Origin: Prosthecomicrobium pneumaticum
Lineage (GTDB): Bacteria > Pseudomonadota > Alphaproteobacteria > Rhizobiales > Kaistiaceae
Length of the DNA stretch: 64,000 bases
Direction of reading: 5' to 3'
Assembly: GCF_014199915.1 (NCBI RefSeq)
Contig: NZ_JACHOO010000004.1
Span: forward strand, 42,024-106,023
A program made the position numbers and the translations under genes. Of this stretch, positions 1 to 8,447 are shown one piece after another (position 1 is the first letter of the stretch; each line of letters opens with the position of its first letter). The notes below the pieces were generated by a model. That model worked only from the letters and a program-made list of their open reading frames with translations, made no database searches and was not told the DNA's origin.

Positions 1-887
1 GCCCGCTGCTCTTCACCGGGCTCGCGGTGGCGATCTCCTTCCGCGCCGGGCTGTGGAACATCGGCGCCGAGGGGCAGATGATCATGGGGGCGCTCGCCGC
101 CGGCATCGTCGGCTATGCGGTCGACCTGCCGACCGCGCTGCACATCCCGCTCGCGCTCATCGCCGCCTTTGCCGGCGGCCTCGCCTGGGCGCTGCTGCCG
201 GCGCTGCTCAGGGTCTGGCTCAATCTCAACGAGCTCGTCGTCTGCCTGATGCTCAACCCGATCGCGCTCCTGCTGTCGGGCTATGTCTCGACCCACCTCC
301 TGAAAGCGCCGGGACCGACCAACAAGCTGCCCGACATCGCCGACACCGCGGCGCTGCCGACCTTCTCGCTCTATTCGCAGGTCAATGCCGGCTTCGTCAT
401 CGGGCTCGTGCTCTGCCTGGTCTTCGCGGTGGTGAACGGCGGCACGAAGAAGGGCTTCGAGTGGAAGATCATGGGGCTCAACCCGCGCTTCGCCTATTAC
501 GGCGGAATCCGGGTGCCGCTGCAGGCGGTCCTCGTCATGATGCTCTCGGGCGGCATTGCGGGGCTCGGCGGGGCGGAACAGGTTCTCGGCGAATACCGCG
601 CCTTCTACGACAATTTCTCGCCCGGCTACGGCTTCGACGGCATCGCCGTTGCGATGCTCGCCAATTTCCACCCGGTCGGCGTCGTGCTCGCCGCCTTCCT
701 GTTCGGTGCGCTGAACGGCGGCAGCGCCGTGCTGCAGATGATGACCGGACTGTCGAAATACCTCGTCCAGGTGCTGCAGTTCATCATCGTCCTGATCCTC
801 GCCGCCCAGTTCTCCTGGGCCTTTCTCGGGTCGCGCCGGAAGGCGCCGCCCGCGCATGCCGCCCCCGCCGCGCCGAAGGAGGAATAG
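1..887 (+). CDS. ABC transporter permease, nucleoside/simple-sugar type (5' partial)
   Basis: Inner-membrane permease of the BmpA-linked nucleoside importer family (BPD_transp_2). The reading frame is open from base 3, and the residues before the first possible internal GTG at base 27 (PLLFTGLAVA) belong to the conserved family core, so the true start lies upstream of the window. The family motif FRAGLWNIGAEGQ follows at once, then several hydrophobic segments and an Ala/Pro-rich tail. It ends 2 bases before a second, shorter permease, the usual paired arrangement. The ATPase and BMP-type binding protein are expected just upstream, outside the window. Substrate is inferred only from the family (nucleosides, possibly purine or pyrimidine derivatives) and from the catabolic operon facing it. 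Confidence 0.85.
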   Translation, partial: PLLFTGLAVAISFRAGLWNIGAEGQMIMGALAAGIVGYAVDLPTALHIPLALIAAFAGGLAWALLPALLRVWLNLNELVVCLMLNPIALLLSGYVSTHLLKAPGPTNKLPDIADTAALPTFSLYSQVNAGFVIGLVLCLVFAVVNGGTKKGFEWKIMGLNPRFAYYGGIRVPLQAVLVMMLSGGIAGLGGAEQVLGEYRAFYDNFSPGYGFDGIAVAMLANFHPVGVVLAAFLFGALNGGSAVLQMMTGLSKYLVQVLQFIIVLILAAQFSWAFLGSRRKAPPAHAAPAAPKEE

Positions 888-889
888 CC

Positions 890-1810
890 ATGGATGCCGA
901 TCTCGCCTTCTCCGCCATCCGCATCTCGACGCCGCTGATCTTCGCGGCGATGGGGGGCCTGCTCACCTATCAGGCCGGCATGCTCAACATCGCGCTCGAC
1001 GGCTTCATGATCGTCGCCGCCTTCGCCGCCATCGCCATAGCCTATGCGACCGGCAGCCTGACCATCGCGGTCGCCGGCGGCGTCGCCTGCGCGGTGGTGA
1101 TGGCGGGGCTGCTCGCCCTCTTCAACCTGCGCTTCCGGGCGCACATCTTCATCGCCGGCGTCGCCGTCACCTTCCTCGCCTATGGCCTCACCGCGCTCCT
1201 GCTGCGCGGCATTCTCGGCGAGGAGGGCGTGTTCTCCTCGAACACCATCCCGAACTTCCCGCCGATCGCCATCCCCTTCATCAAGGATATCCCGGTGCTC
1301 GGCCGGGTGCTGAGCGGCCACACCCTCCTCGTCTATGTCGCCTATCTCTGTGTTCCGGTGGTCGCCTGGTCGCTCTACCGGACCCGCTGGGGCCTGCGCG
1401 TCCGGGTCGTCGGCGAGGCGGAGGATGCCGCGCTCGCCGCCGGCATTCGCGTCGAGCGGATCAAGGTGCAGACCATGCTGCTGTCGGGTGTGTTCTGCGG
1501 CCTCGCCGGAGCCTATCTGTCGCTCGGCTATGTCTCGCTGTTCGCGAACAAGATGACCAATGAGCGGGGCCTGATCGCGCTCGCGGCGATCTTCTTCGCC
1601 AAGGGCCGGCCCTATCCGACCGCGCTCGTCGCGCTGCTTTTCGGGACGGCGACGGCGCTGTCGGTCCGCCTGCCGCAGATGACCGGCGCGGCGCCGCAGC
1701 TCTTGCAGCTCATCCCCTATGTCGTGACCGTGCTGGCGCTGATCGTCGTCGGCTTGCGCAACGCCCGCGGCCGCAACCGGCACGGCGCCTGGAAGTTCGA
1801 CGTGACGTGA
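890..1810 (+). CDS. ABC transporter permease, nucleoside type (second subunit)
   Basis: 306-residue membrane protein and partner of the preceding permease in a BmpA-type importer. The sequence begins MDADLAFSAIRISTPLIFAA, typical for the second permease of these systems, and keeps the family core with NIALDGFMI in place of the longer permease's NIGAEGQ. About eight to ten hydrophobic stretches are visible. The ATG is preceded by a strong ribosome binding site (GGAGG at about 878-882). The two permeases are co-transcribed with only 2 bases between them. The gene runs head-on into the minus-strand catabolic operon and is separated from it by a strong hairpin at 1818-1851. Confidence 0.87.
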   Translation: MDADLAFSAIRISTPLIFAAMGGLLTYQAGMLNIALDGFMIVAAFAAIAIAYATGSLTIAVAGGVACAVVMAGLLALFNLRFRAHIFIAGVAVTFLAYGLTALLLRGILGEEGVFSSNTIPNFPPIAIPFIKDIPVLGRVLSGHTLLVYVAYLCVPVVAWSLYRTRWGLRVRVVGEAEDAALAAGIRVERIKVQTMLLSGVFCGLAGAYLSLGYVSLFANKMTNERGLIALAAIFFAKGRPYPTALVALLFGTATALSVRLPQMTGAAPQLLQLIPYVVTVLALIVVGLRNARGRNRHGAWKFDVT

Positions 1811-1817
1811 GACCCTT

Positions 1818-1851
1818 CTTCGTCGTCCCGGCTCCGGCCGGGACGACGAAG
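1818..1851. terminator. Bidirectional terminator-like hairpin between convergent genes
   Basis: A perfect 15-bp stem (1818-1832 paired with 1837-1851) closes a 4-base loop, TCCG. It sits between the convergent ends of the ABC permease and the allantoinase-like gene. There is no long T-run on either side, so it may act as an mRNA-stabilising or Rho-assisted element rather than a classical intrinsic terminator. Confidence 0.6.
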
Positions 1852-1874
1852 CGATACGCTGCCGGCGCTCCCGC

Positions 1875-2774
1875 TCAGGCCGGGTGGTGGTCGAGCCAGT
1901 GGCGGGCGATGTCGATGCGGCGCGCCACCCAGGCGTCCTTGTGGGCGGCGACATGGTCGAGCAGGCGGGCGAGGCCGCGGGCGCGCGCCGGATGGCCGAT
2001 CAGCCGGCAGTGCAGGCCGACCGACATCATCTTCGGCTGGGTCGCACCCTCTTCGTAGAGCATGTCGAAGGCGTCGCGGTGGAAGGCGAAGTAATCCTCG
2101 CTCGTCGCGAACAGGCCGTTGGTGAATTTCGTGTCGTTGTTCGCCTGGCTGTAGGGGACGACGAGATGCGGCCGGCCGCCTTCTTCGACGTAATAGGGCA
2201 GTTCGTCGTTATAGGCGTCGCTGTCATAGAGAAAGCCGCCTTCCTCGCTGACGAGGCGGCGGGTGTTGATGCTCGGCCCGTAGCGGCAGTACCAGCCATA
2301 GGGCCGCTCGCCCATCGTCTTCGCGAGGCTCGCGACGGCCTTGCGGATATGGTCGCGCTCCTCGTCCTCGCTCAGCTTGTAGTGCTCGATCCAGCGCCAG
2401 CCATGGCAGCAGATATCGTGCCCCGCGGCCCTGATCGCTTCCGCCGCAGCGGGATTGCGCTCGAGCGCGAGGGCGCAGGCGAACACGGTGAGCTTCAGGC
2501 CGCGCTCGGAAAAGAGCCGCATGATCCGCCAGAAGCCGACCCGGCCGCCATATTCGAACATGGATTCGGCGGCGAGATCGCGGTCGCCGCGCTTCACGGG
2601 CGAGGCGGCCATCTCGGTCAGGAAGATGTCGGAATGCCCGTCGCCGTCCATAAAGGAGTATTCCGACCCTTCCTCATAGTTCAGGACGAAGTTGACGGCG
2701 ACGCGGGCGCCGCCCGGCCATTTCGGATCGGGCGGGTTGGCGCCATAGCCGATCAGATCGCGTGCGAAGTCCAT
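1875..2774 (-). CDS. puuE: PuuE-type allantoinase / polysaccharide deacetylase family protein
   Basis: 299 residues, the normal length of cofactor-light PuuE allantoinases, which use a NodB/polysaccharide-deacetylase fold rather than the DAL1-type amidohydrolase fold. Family hallmarks are VNFVLNYEEGSE near residue 28, the histidine-containing ICCHGWRWIEHY segment and the C-terminal MMSVGLHCRLIGHPAR segment. PuuE converts allantoin to allantoate in purine breakdown. It is the last gene of a seven-gene operon; its ATG shares one base with the stop of the PfkB kinase gene. No other allantoin pathway gene (hydroxyisourate hydrolase, OHCU decarboxylase, allantoate amidohydrolase) is in the window, so it may act on a different cyclic ureide. 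The fold assignment is firm, the substrate is not. Confidence 0.85.
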   Translation of the reverse strand: MDFARDLIGYGANPPDPKWPGGARVAVNFVLNYEEGSEYSFMDGDGHSDIFLTEMAASPVKRGDRDLAAESMFEYGGRVGFWRIMRLFSERGLKLTVFACALALERNPAAAEAIRAAGHDICCHGWRWIEHYKLSEDEERDHIRKAVASLAKTMGERPYGWYCRYGPSINTRRLVSEEGGFLYDSDAYNDELPYYVEEGGRPHLVVPYSQANNDTKFTNGLFATSEDYFAFHRDAFDMLYEEGATQPKMMSVGLHCRLIGHPARARGLARLLDHVAAHKDAWVARRIDIARHWLDHHPA

Positions 2775-3688
2775 CAGCGCGTCTCCTTCCTGTCCTCGAG
2801 CCAGCGGTCGCGGATCGCCGCGGGGTCGGCGGCCATGATGCCGGCGGTGCCGTAATCGGCGATGGTGAAGGAGGCGGCGGCCGCGCCGGCATGCGCCGCG
2901 CCCTCGAGATCGTCCGGCGCGCCGACGAGGGCGGCCATGAAGGCGCCCGAAAAGCTGTCGCCGGCGCCCGTGGTGTCGACCGGCGCGGTGGGAAAGGCCG
3001 GCACCGTGAGATCGCGGCCGCTGCGGGCATCATGGATGAAGCAGCCCGCGGCGCCGAGCTTGACGACGACGAGGCGCGGGCCGAGTGCGGCGAGCTGCCG
3101 GGCGGCGGCCGGCCAGTCGGTGCTGCCGGTCAGGCGGCGCACCTCGACGGCGCTCGGCAGGAACACGTCGAGCCGGCCGAGCACGGCGCGGACCCGGTCC
3201 TCATTGCCGGGGATGTAGTCCTGCTGCGGATCGAGGGCGACGAGACCGGGAAGCGGCGCCAGATGACCGGCGAGCGCCTCGGTCGCCTGAAGGCTCATGG
3301 CGAGGATCAGGAAGGCCTCGGCGCTACGATAGGCGTCCGGGATGTCGGCGGGCAGCGGGGAGAGGTCGAGGAAATCTTCCTCCGTGTGGTGGAATGTCCA
3401 GGCCCGCTCGCCGTCGGGGAGGTATTCGACGGCGACGTGGAGCGTCGGCCGGGCGCGCGCCGGCAGGCCGGCGAGAGAGAAGCCCCGCTCCCGCAGGCGT
3501 GCGAGCGTCGTCTCCGGCAGGTCGTGACCGATGGGCGCGACGATCTCGGCCGTCGGCTCGATCGCCCGCGCGGCAAAGCCGGCATAGAGCGCGTCGCCGC
3601 CGCCCGCGCGGCGTTTCGTCGTGCCGTCCGGCAGGACGATGTCGTCCGAGGTGATGTTGCCGAGGCAGACGAGCCGCGGCGGTCTCAT
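2774..3688 (-). CDS. PfkB-family carbohydrate/nucleoside kinase
   Basis: 304-residue ribokinase-fold kinase. It shows the glycine-rich first PfkB motif (RRAGGGDALYAGFAA, about residues 26-40) and the second motif DTTGAGDSFSGAF near the C terminus, which holds the catalytic Asp and anion hole. PfkB enzymes phosphorylate ribose, fructose, pseudouridine and other nucleosides, and sequence alone does not show which applies here. The ATG at 3688 overlaps the stop of the SIS gene by 4 bases (ATGA), which fixes the start; a longer upstream reading frame only overlaps the SIS coding sequence. Position next to a SIS protein and a nucleoside-type importer suggests that it activates the sugar part of the imported compound. 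Confidence 0.85.
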   Translation of the reverse strand: MRPPRLVCLGNITSDDIVLPDGTTKRRAGGGDALYAGFAARAIEPTAEIVAPIGHDLPETTLARLRERGFSLAGLPARARPTLHVAVEYLPDGERAWTFHHTEEDFLDLSPLPADIPDAYRSAEAFLILAMSLQATEALAGHLAPLPGLVALDPQQDYIPGNEDRVRAVLGRLDVFLPSAVEVRRLTGSTDWPAAARQLAALGPRLVVVKLGAAGCFIHDARSGRDLTVPAFPTAPVDTTGAGDSFSGAFMAALVGAPDDLEGAAHAGAAAASFTIADYGTAGIMAADPAAIRDRWLEDRKETR

Positions 3689-4872
3689 CCCGCCGCCTCG
3701 TCGGCGCGGGCGAATTTCGTCATCGCGACGTGATAGGCGAAGAGCTGGACCGGCACGGTGTAGACGAGCGGGGCGAGCCGCTCGAGCATCGGCGGCAGGA
3801 AGAGCACGGCGTCCGACAGCGCGTCGAAGGTCGGATCGCCCTCGGTCGCCACCGTATAGATCGTGCCGCCGGCCCGGCGCCCCTCTTCGGCCGTATCGCG
3901 CGCCCGCGGCACGGAGAGCCCGGCGGGCGCGATCAGCCAGAGTGGATCGCCGCGCTTCTGCGACTGGTAGTGGTGATATTCCTCGAGCGGGATGGCGAGC
4001 GCATGATCGGGCGTGCATTCCTTGATCTTCGCCGCGCCGAAGAAGGCCGAGGCGAAGGACGGGCCGCCGCCGCAGAACAGATAGATCGACCGCTCGGCCT
4101 CGCGCGCCGCGATCGTCGCGATCTCCGCCTCGTGCCGGGCGATCACGGCGGCGATCTGGTCCGGCACGGCATCGAGCGCACGGGTGAGCGCGTCGACGCG
4201 CGCCGGATCGCCGCCGCGCGCCGCGAGGACGGCGATGGCGAGCGCCGCGAGCAGGCCGAAGGCGGCCGTGCTCGCCTGGGTCGGCCAGCCCTTGCGCTCG
4301 GCATGGATCAGCAGCGCCTCGTCCGATTCGACCATCAGGGTCGAGCCCGGCGTGTTGGAGAGCGCGAGCGTGCGGGCGCCGAGCGCGCGGGCGCGCAGCA
4401 TCGCCTCGACGGTGCGGGTGGTGGTGCCGGTCGAGGAGAGGGTGACGACGAGCGTGTCGGCATCGATCGGGGCGTGGAAGTAATAGGCGAGGTCGAGGGC
4501 CTGCATCGGCTCGCAGGCGACGCCGAAACCTTCTTCGAGGAGCACCCGCGCGGCCACCATCACCGCATAGGAATCGCCGCAGCCGGTCAGATAGATCCGC
4601 TTCGGCGGGCGCCTGGCGAGCGAGGCGGCGATCGCCGCGACCGCGTCGCGCTGCGTCTCGAGCGTCGTTCGCAGCCGCTCCGGCTGGCCCTCGATCTCGG
4701 TGCGGGTGATCTCGACCCGGCGGCGGCGGATCGGATTGAGCGGATCGTCGTTCGGCAGCGCCTTGATGCGCGCCGCCTCCTTCTCGAACAGGGCGCGGAC
4801 GATGTCGCGCGAGCGCGCGTCGAGCGGGGAATCGGGGGCGAGCAGCGGCGTCGCGTGGTCGGCGAGGCTCAT
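3685..4872 (-). CDS. Double-SIS-domain sugar isomerase/deaminase-like protein
   Basis: 395 residues with two sugar-isomerase (SIS) domains. The first shows YLTGCGDSYAVMVAARVLLE followed by LSSTGTTTRTVEAMLRA; the second shows YLFCGGGPSFASAFFGAAKIKE followed by EEYHHYQS. This is the architecture of the isomerase half of GlmS and of AgaS-like ketose/aldose isomerase-deaminases, without the glutaminase domain. Such proteins act on phosphosugars, so a role downstream of or beside the PfkB kinase is plausible. The start has no competing upstream ATG that keeps the domain layout. It lies 69 bases after the epimerase stop, the largest internal gap of the operon. The exact reaction is unknown. Confidence 0.8.
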   Translation of the reverse strand: MSLADHATPLLAPDSPLDARSRDIVRALFEKEAARIKALPNDDPLNPIRRRRVEITRTEIEGQPERLRTTLETQRDAVAAIAASLARRPPKRIYLTGCGDSYAVMVAARVLLEEGFGVACEPMQALDLAYYFHAPIDADTLVVTLSSTGTTTRTVEAMLRARALGARTLALSNTPGSTLMVESDEALLIHAERKGWPTQASTAAFGLLAALAIAVLAARGGDPARVDALTRALDAVPDQIAAVIARHEAEIATIAAREAERSIYLFCGGGPSFASAFFGAAKIKECTPDHALAIPLEEYHHYQSQKRGDPLWLIAPAGLSVPRARDTAEEGRRAGGTIYTVATEGDPTFDALSDAVLFLPPMLERLAPLVYTVPVQLFAYHVAMTKFARADEAAG

Positions 4873-4941
4873 CGGGACGGGATCCTCATGGCGGCCCGGA
4901 TCGCGCCGGGCCGGTGGGCGGAGAGGCGGGGACGGCGGCGC

Positions 4942-5850
4942 TCAGGCGGCCGCGCCGGCCTCGACATGGCGGCGATGGTCGGCGAGTCCGGCGGCGAGGT
5001 CGAAGCGGGCGCGCCAGCCGAGCTCGCGGGCGATCTTCGCGACGTCGAATTCGGTCTGTCTGTCCGGCACGTCGTCGGCGCCGGGCACGAGCCGGGGATC
5101 GGCGCCGGGAAGCGCGCCCCGCGCGATCGCCGCGATCTCGGGCATGGTGTGGGCGACGCCGGTGCCGACATTGTATTCGAAGTCGGGCAGGGTCGGCACT
5201 TCCAGCGCGGCGATCATCGCCTCGGCGACATCGTCGGCATAGACATAGTGATAGGGGAAGGCCGGGTCGCAGGGGATCTCGGTCGGCCGCCCGGCGAGCG
5301 CGTCGCGGACCAGATTGCCGAGATGGCAGTTGGCGCGGCGATAGGGGCCATAGACGCGGGCGATGCGGAGCGCGACGCCCGACAGGCCGTATTCCGCCGC
5401 GAAGCCGCGGATCAGCTGTTCGCCGGCGACCTTGGTCGCGCCATAGACCGAGGTCGGCCGGAGCGGCGTCGCCTCGGTGATCCGCGCCGGGCCGACATCG
5501 CCATAGACGCTGATCGAGGAGCAGAACACGAAGCGGCGCATGCCGGCGATGCGGGCGAGATCGAGCAGCATCGCCGTGCCGTCGATATTGACCTGCACGA
5601 TCTCGACCGGCTGGCCCTTGAAGAGCATCGGACCCGAGATCGCGCCGCAATGGATGATCGCCTCGATGCCGTCGCGCGCGACGAGCGCCTCGAAGCCGGC
5701 GCGGTCGTCGAGCGGCAGCACGGCGAGATCGCGGTCGCCGCGGCCGTAATCGGTGACGTCGGTCGCGGTGACGCGATGGCCCCGGGCGGCGAGGAGCGGC
5801 CGGAGCGCCATGCCGAGAAGGCCGGCGCCGCCGGTGAGGAGCACGTTCAT
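4942..5850 (-). CDS. NAD-dependent epimerase/dehydratase (extended SDR)
   Basis: 302-residue extended short-chain dehydrogenase. The Rossmann motif TGGAGLLG is at the very N terminus, the catalytic serine region is FCSSISVYGD and the YxxxK motif appears as SVYGATKVAGE. The C-terminal half carries RVYGPYRR and the substrate-binding YVYADDVAEA segment typical of sugar-nucleotide epimerases and related sugar acid dehydrogenases. The ATG at 5850 overlaps the amidase stop by 4 bases. Together with the kinase and SIS genes it makes three likely sugar-handling enzymes inside an operon otherwise made of N-heterocycle hydrolases. Substrate unknown. Confidence 0.82.
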   Translation of the reverse strand: MNVLLTGGAGLLGMALRPLLAARGHRVTATDVTDYGRGDRDLAVLPLDDRAGFEALVARDGIEAIIHCGAISGPMLFKGQPVEIVQVNIDGTAMLLDLARIAGMRRFVFCSSISVYGDVGPARITEATPLRPTSVYGATKVAGEQLIRGFAAEYGLSGVALRIARVYGPYRRANCHLGNLVRDALAGRPTEIPCDPAFPYHYVYADDVAEAMIAALEVPTLPDFEYNVGTGVAHTMPEIAAIARGALPGADPRLVPGADDVPDRQTEFDVAKIARELGWRARFDLAAGLADHRRHVEAGAAA

Positions 5851-7241
5851 GCGGTCGTTCCCTTCTGCTGCCGTGGATCGAGGAGGCCGGCCGCGACGCG
5901 CAGCAGCCAGAGGTCCATGCCGTGCGGCGCGACGAGCTGCAGGCCGATGCCGCCCGCCTCGGCCGTCGTGCCGATCGGCACGGAGAGGGCGGGCAGGCCG
6001 GCGATGTTGACCCAGCCGGTGAAGACCGCATGGCCGCGCGGCCCGACCGGCCGGCCGTCGATCTCCGGCGGATAGGCGGTTTCTGCCGGCCAGGCGAGCG
6101 CCGCGGTGGTCGGCGTGACGAGGAGGTCGTAGTCGGAGAAGAAGCGGCCGAAGGCGGCACGGAGCGCCGCGGCATGGGCGAGCGCGGCGACGTGCTCGCC
6201 TGCGCCGCGCCGGGCGCCCGCCTCGGCGATCGCCCGGGCGTTCGGCCCGACGCGGTCGAGCGCCCCCGGAATGGTGCCGAGATGGGCGGCGAGGCCGATG
6301 CCGGCGACGGCGCCCCAGGCCGCGGCGGCGGCCTCCGCATCGAAGGGCGGCGCGACCGCGACGACCGTGTGCCCGGCTGCGCGCAGGCCTTCGATGGCGG
6401 TCTCCACTGCGTCGCGGATGGGCGCGTCGACCGGCGCGTCGCCGATCGTCGGCAGATGGGCGATGCGCAGCGGCATCGGCCGGTCCGGCGGTTCGGCGAG
6501 CGTGGCGAGCGTGCGCGGATCGCAGGCGTCCGGTCCCCGCAGCACGGCGAAGGCGCGGGCGACATCGTCGAGCGTCCGTCCGACCGGGCCGACCACCTCG
6601 AAATCGGAAAGCAGGGCGGGGAAGCCGCCGTCGCGCGCCACCTGGCCGATCGACGGCTTGAGCGCGAAGAGACCGCAATGGGCGGCGGGCCGGCGCAGCG
6701 ACCCCCCGCCATCGGTGCCGATGGCGATCGGGCCGATGCCGGCGGCGACCGCCGCGGCGCCGCCGCCGGTCGAGCCGCCGGGCGTCCGGCCGGGCGCGAT
6801 CGGATTGAAGGTGGTGCCGAGGAGGGCGTTGCGGGTGTAGCCCTCGAGGGTGAATTCCGGCACGTTGGTCTTGCCGAACAGCACTGCCCCGGCGGCGCGC
6901 AGCCGCGCGACCGGCGGTTCGTCCGCCTCCGGCACGAAATCCTCGTAGAGCCGGCTGCCCCAGCGGGCGGGCAGGCCGGCGAGGAAGAGATTGTCCTTGA
7001 TCGAGACCGGAACGCCGTCGAGCGGCGAGGCGGGCTCGCCCGCTCGCCAGCGAGTGGCGGAGGCTCCCGCGGCGCGCCGCGCGCCCGCGCGGTCGAGGGC
7101 GACGACGGCATTGATCGCCGGATCGACCGCGTCGCGGCGGGCGAGCACCGCCTCGAGCACGTCGACCGGCGAGAAAGTCCCGGCGCGATAGCCCGCGGCG
7201 AGCGCGGCGGCGGAGAGCGCGAAGAGCGGGGGCTCGGTCAT
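5847..7241 (-). CDS. Amidase-signature family amidase (AtzE / ureidomalonase-like candidate)
   Basis: 464-residue amidase-signature enzyme with an intact Ser-cisSer-Lys triad: Lys82 in VSIKDN, Ser157 in GGSTGG and Ser181 in GTDGGGSLRRPA. It lacks any signal peptide and should be cytoplasmic. The family includes biuret/1-carboxybiuret hydrolase AtzE and bacterial ureidomalonase, both of which act right after ring-opening enzymes of the family encoded two genes upstream, so such a role is a reasonable inference. The start at 7241 overlaps the FAD monooxygenase stop by 4 bases, supporting translational coupling; the longer open frame upstream only overlaps that gene. No obvious AtzG-like small partner is present. 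Other amide substrates are possible. Confidence 0.83.
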   Translation of the reverse strand: MTEPPLFALSAAALAAGYRAGTFSPVDVLEAVLARRDAVDPAINAVVALDRAGARRAAGASATRWRAGEPASPLDGVPVSIKDNLFLAGLPARWGSRLYEDFVPEADEPPVARLRAAGAVLFGKTNVPEFTLEGYTRNALLGTTFNPIAPGRTPGGSTGGGAAAVAAGIGPIAIGTDGGGSLRRPAAHCGLFALKPSIGQVARDGGFPALLSDFEVVGPVGRTLDDVARAFAVLRGPDACDPRTLATLAEPPDRPMPLRIAHLPTIGDAPVDAPIRDAVETAIEGLRAAGHTVVAVAPPFDAEAAAAAWGAVAGIGLAAHLGTIPGALDRVGPNARAIAEAGARRGAGEHVAALAHAAALRAAFGRFFSDYDLLVTPTTAALAWPAETAYPPEIDGRPVGPRGHAVFTGWVNIAGLPALSVPIGTTAEAGGIGLQLVAPHGMDLWLLRVAAGLLDPRQQKGTTA

Positions 7242-8440
7242 GCCGGTAACGGCACGTCGCGATAGAGCCGTTCGAGCTTCTCCATGAACGGCCGCTCCCT
7301 CTTCTTCAACGTCCCGGCGCGCGGATCGGCGCCGGCGAGCATCGTGTCGGTCGCCTCGCGCGAGAAATCGACGACGAAGCGGACGCGCGCCGCGCGCCGC
7401 GCGGCGACCCGGGCGGGCACCTCGGCGAGCGGCCTGCCCGTATCGAGCGCGGCGCGGATTTCCTCGACGGCGACGCAGGCGTCCTCGACGGCCTGGGTGG
7501 CGCCCTGACCGAGCGTCGGCACCATCGGATGGGCGGCGTCCCCGACGAGCAGCACGCCGGCGGCGCCGAAATGGATCGTGCCGTCCTGCAGCCGGGCCCA
7601 GTGGATTTCGTCGGTATGGCGTTCGATCGCCGCGACGAGGAAGCCCGCTTCGGCCGAGAGTGACCCGCTCTGCGGCGTATAGGCCGCGCGCAGCGCCTCC
7701 GGCCGTTTCATCGCCTCCGGCACGGGCGCGTCGGGGGGAATCGGGAAGGAGCCGGCGCAGTAGACGAAGCCGCCGGGTACCCGATAGGCGAGCAGCCGGT
7801 TCGGCCCGTTGAACCACTGGCCGTAATCGTCGATCGGGCAGTCTTCGCCGACCGGAAAGAGCAGGCGATAGAGGCAGACGCCGAGGAAGCGCGGCGCATC
7901 CTCGCCGAAAAAGCCGGTGCGCACGCGCGAATAGCGCCCGTCGGCACCGATCAGGAGGTCGATGCCGCTCATCGTCTCGACGTCGCTGCGGCAGCGGTCG
8001 CGCCAGGCGAGCATCGGCCGGCCGTCGCGGCCCGGCCCGGCGCAGACGAGTTCCGCGCCATAGATGACGCGATGGCCGAGGGGGACGCGCAGGAGCTGGT
8101 AGAGCTCGGCCCAGCGGATGCGGATGCCGGCGTGATCGGCGACGTCGGAAAGGTCGAGATCGAACAGCGGCGCGCCATCGGTGAGCGCGATCGTCCAGCG
8201 CCGCCAGGGCAGGCTCGCGCGCACGATCGCGGCCGCCCGCTCCGGCATGTGCGCGGCGAGGCAGGCGATCGCGTTGGGGCCGATGTTGAGGCCGGTGCCG
8301 GCCTCGGCATGGTCGACGGCCTGCGCGCGTTCGAGGCAGAGGATCTCGACGCGCGGATCGGCGCCGAGCGCATCGGCGATCAGGCTGCCGGCGATGCCGG
8401 CGCCGGCGACGACGATGCGGGGGCGGCCGGAGCGCGTCAT
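7238..8440 (-). CDS. FAD-dependent aromatic/heterocycle monooxygenase
   Basis: 400-residue class A flavoprotein hydroxylase (UbiH/salicylate hydroxylase/HpxO fold). The N-terminal dinucleotide-binding motif is VVAGAGIAGSLIADAL. A DG-type motif occurs as DLLIGADGRYSRVR and the FAD ribityl-binding motif as LVGDAAHPMVPTLGQGATQA. Enzymes of this group use NAD(P)H and O2 to hydroxylate aromatic rings; HpxO uses urate. In this operon it would act before ring opening, for example by oxidising a pyrimidine or purine ring. The gene starts 7 bases after the stop of the ring-opening amidohydrolase gene. Identity of the substrate cannot be read from sequence. Confidence 0.85.
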   Translation of the reverse strand: MTRSGRPRIVVAGAGIAGSLIADALGADPRVEILCLERAQAVDHAEAGTGLNIGPNAIACLAAHMPERAAAIVRASLPWRRWTIALTDGAPLFDLDLSDVADHAGIRIRWAELYQLLRVPLGHRVIYGAELVCAGPGRDGRPMLAWRDRCRSDVETMSGIDLLIGADGRYSRVRTGFFGEDAPRFLGVCLYRLLFPVGEDCPIDDYGQWFNGPNRLLAYRVPGGFVYCAGSFPIPPDAPVPEAMKRPEALRAAYTPQSGSLSAEAGFLVAAIERHTDEIHWARLQDGTIHFGAAGVLLVGDAAHPMVPTLGQGATQAVEDACVAVEEIRAALDTGRPLAEVPARVAARRAARVRFVVDFSREATDTMLAGADPRAGTLKKRERPFMEKLERLYRDVPLPA

Positions 8441-8447
8441 CGCCGCC

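Noticed and set aside
1818-1851. Possibility that the 15-bp stem is a dispersed repeat rather than a terminator
   Set aside because: Only one copy was noticed in this window, so I kept it as a terminator-like hairpin. A genome-wide search could change this.
3730-6075. Long plus-strand open frame (781 codons) opposite the SIS and epimerase genes
   Set aside because: Its translation is a low-complexity Arg/Gly/Asp/Glu string with no family resemblance. The minus-strand genes there have clear domains and coupled starts. It is a chance frame of GC-rich DNA.
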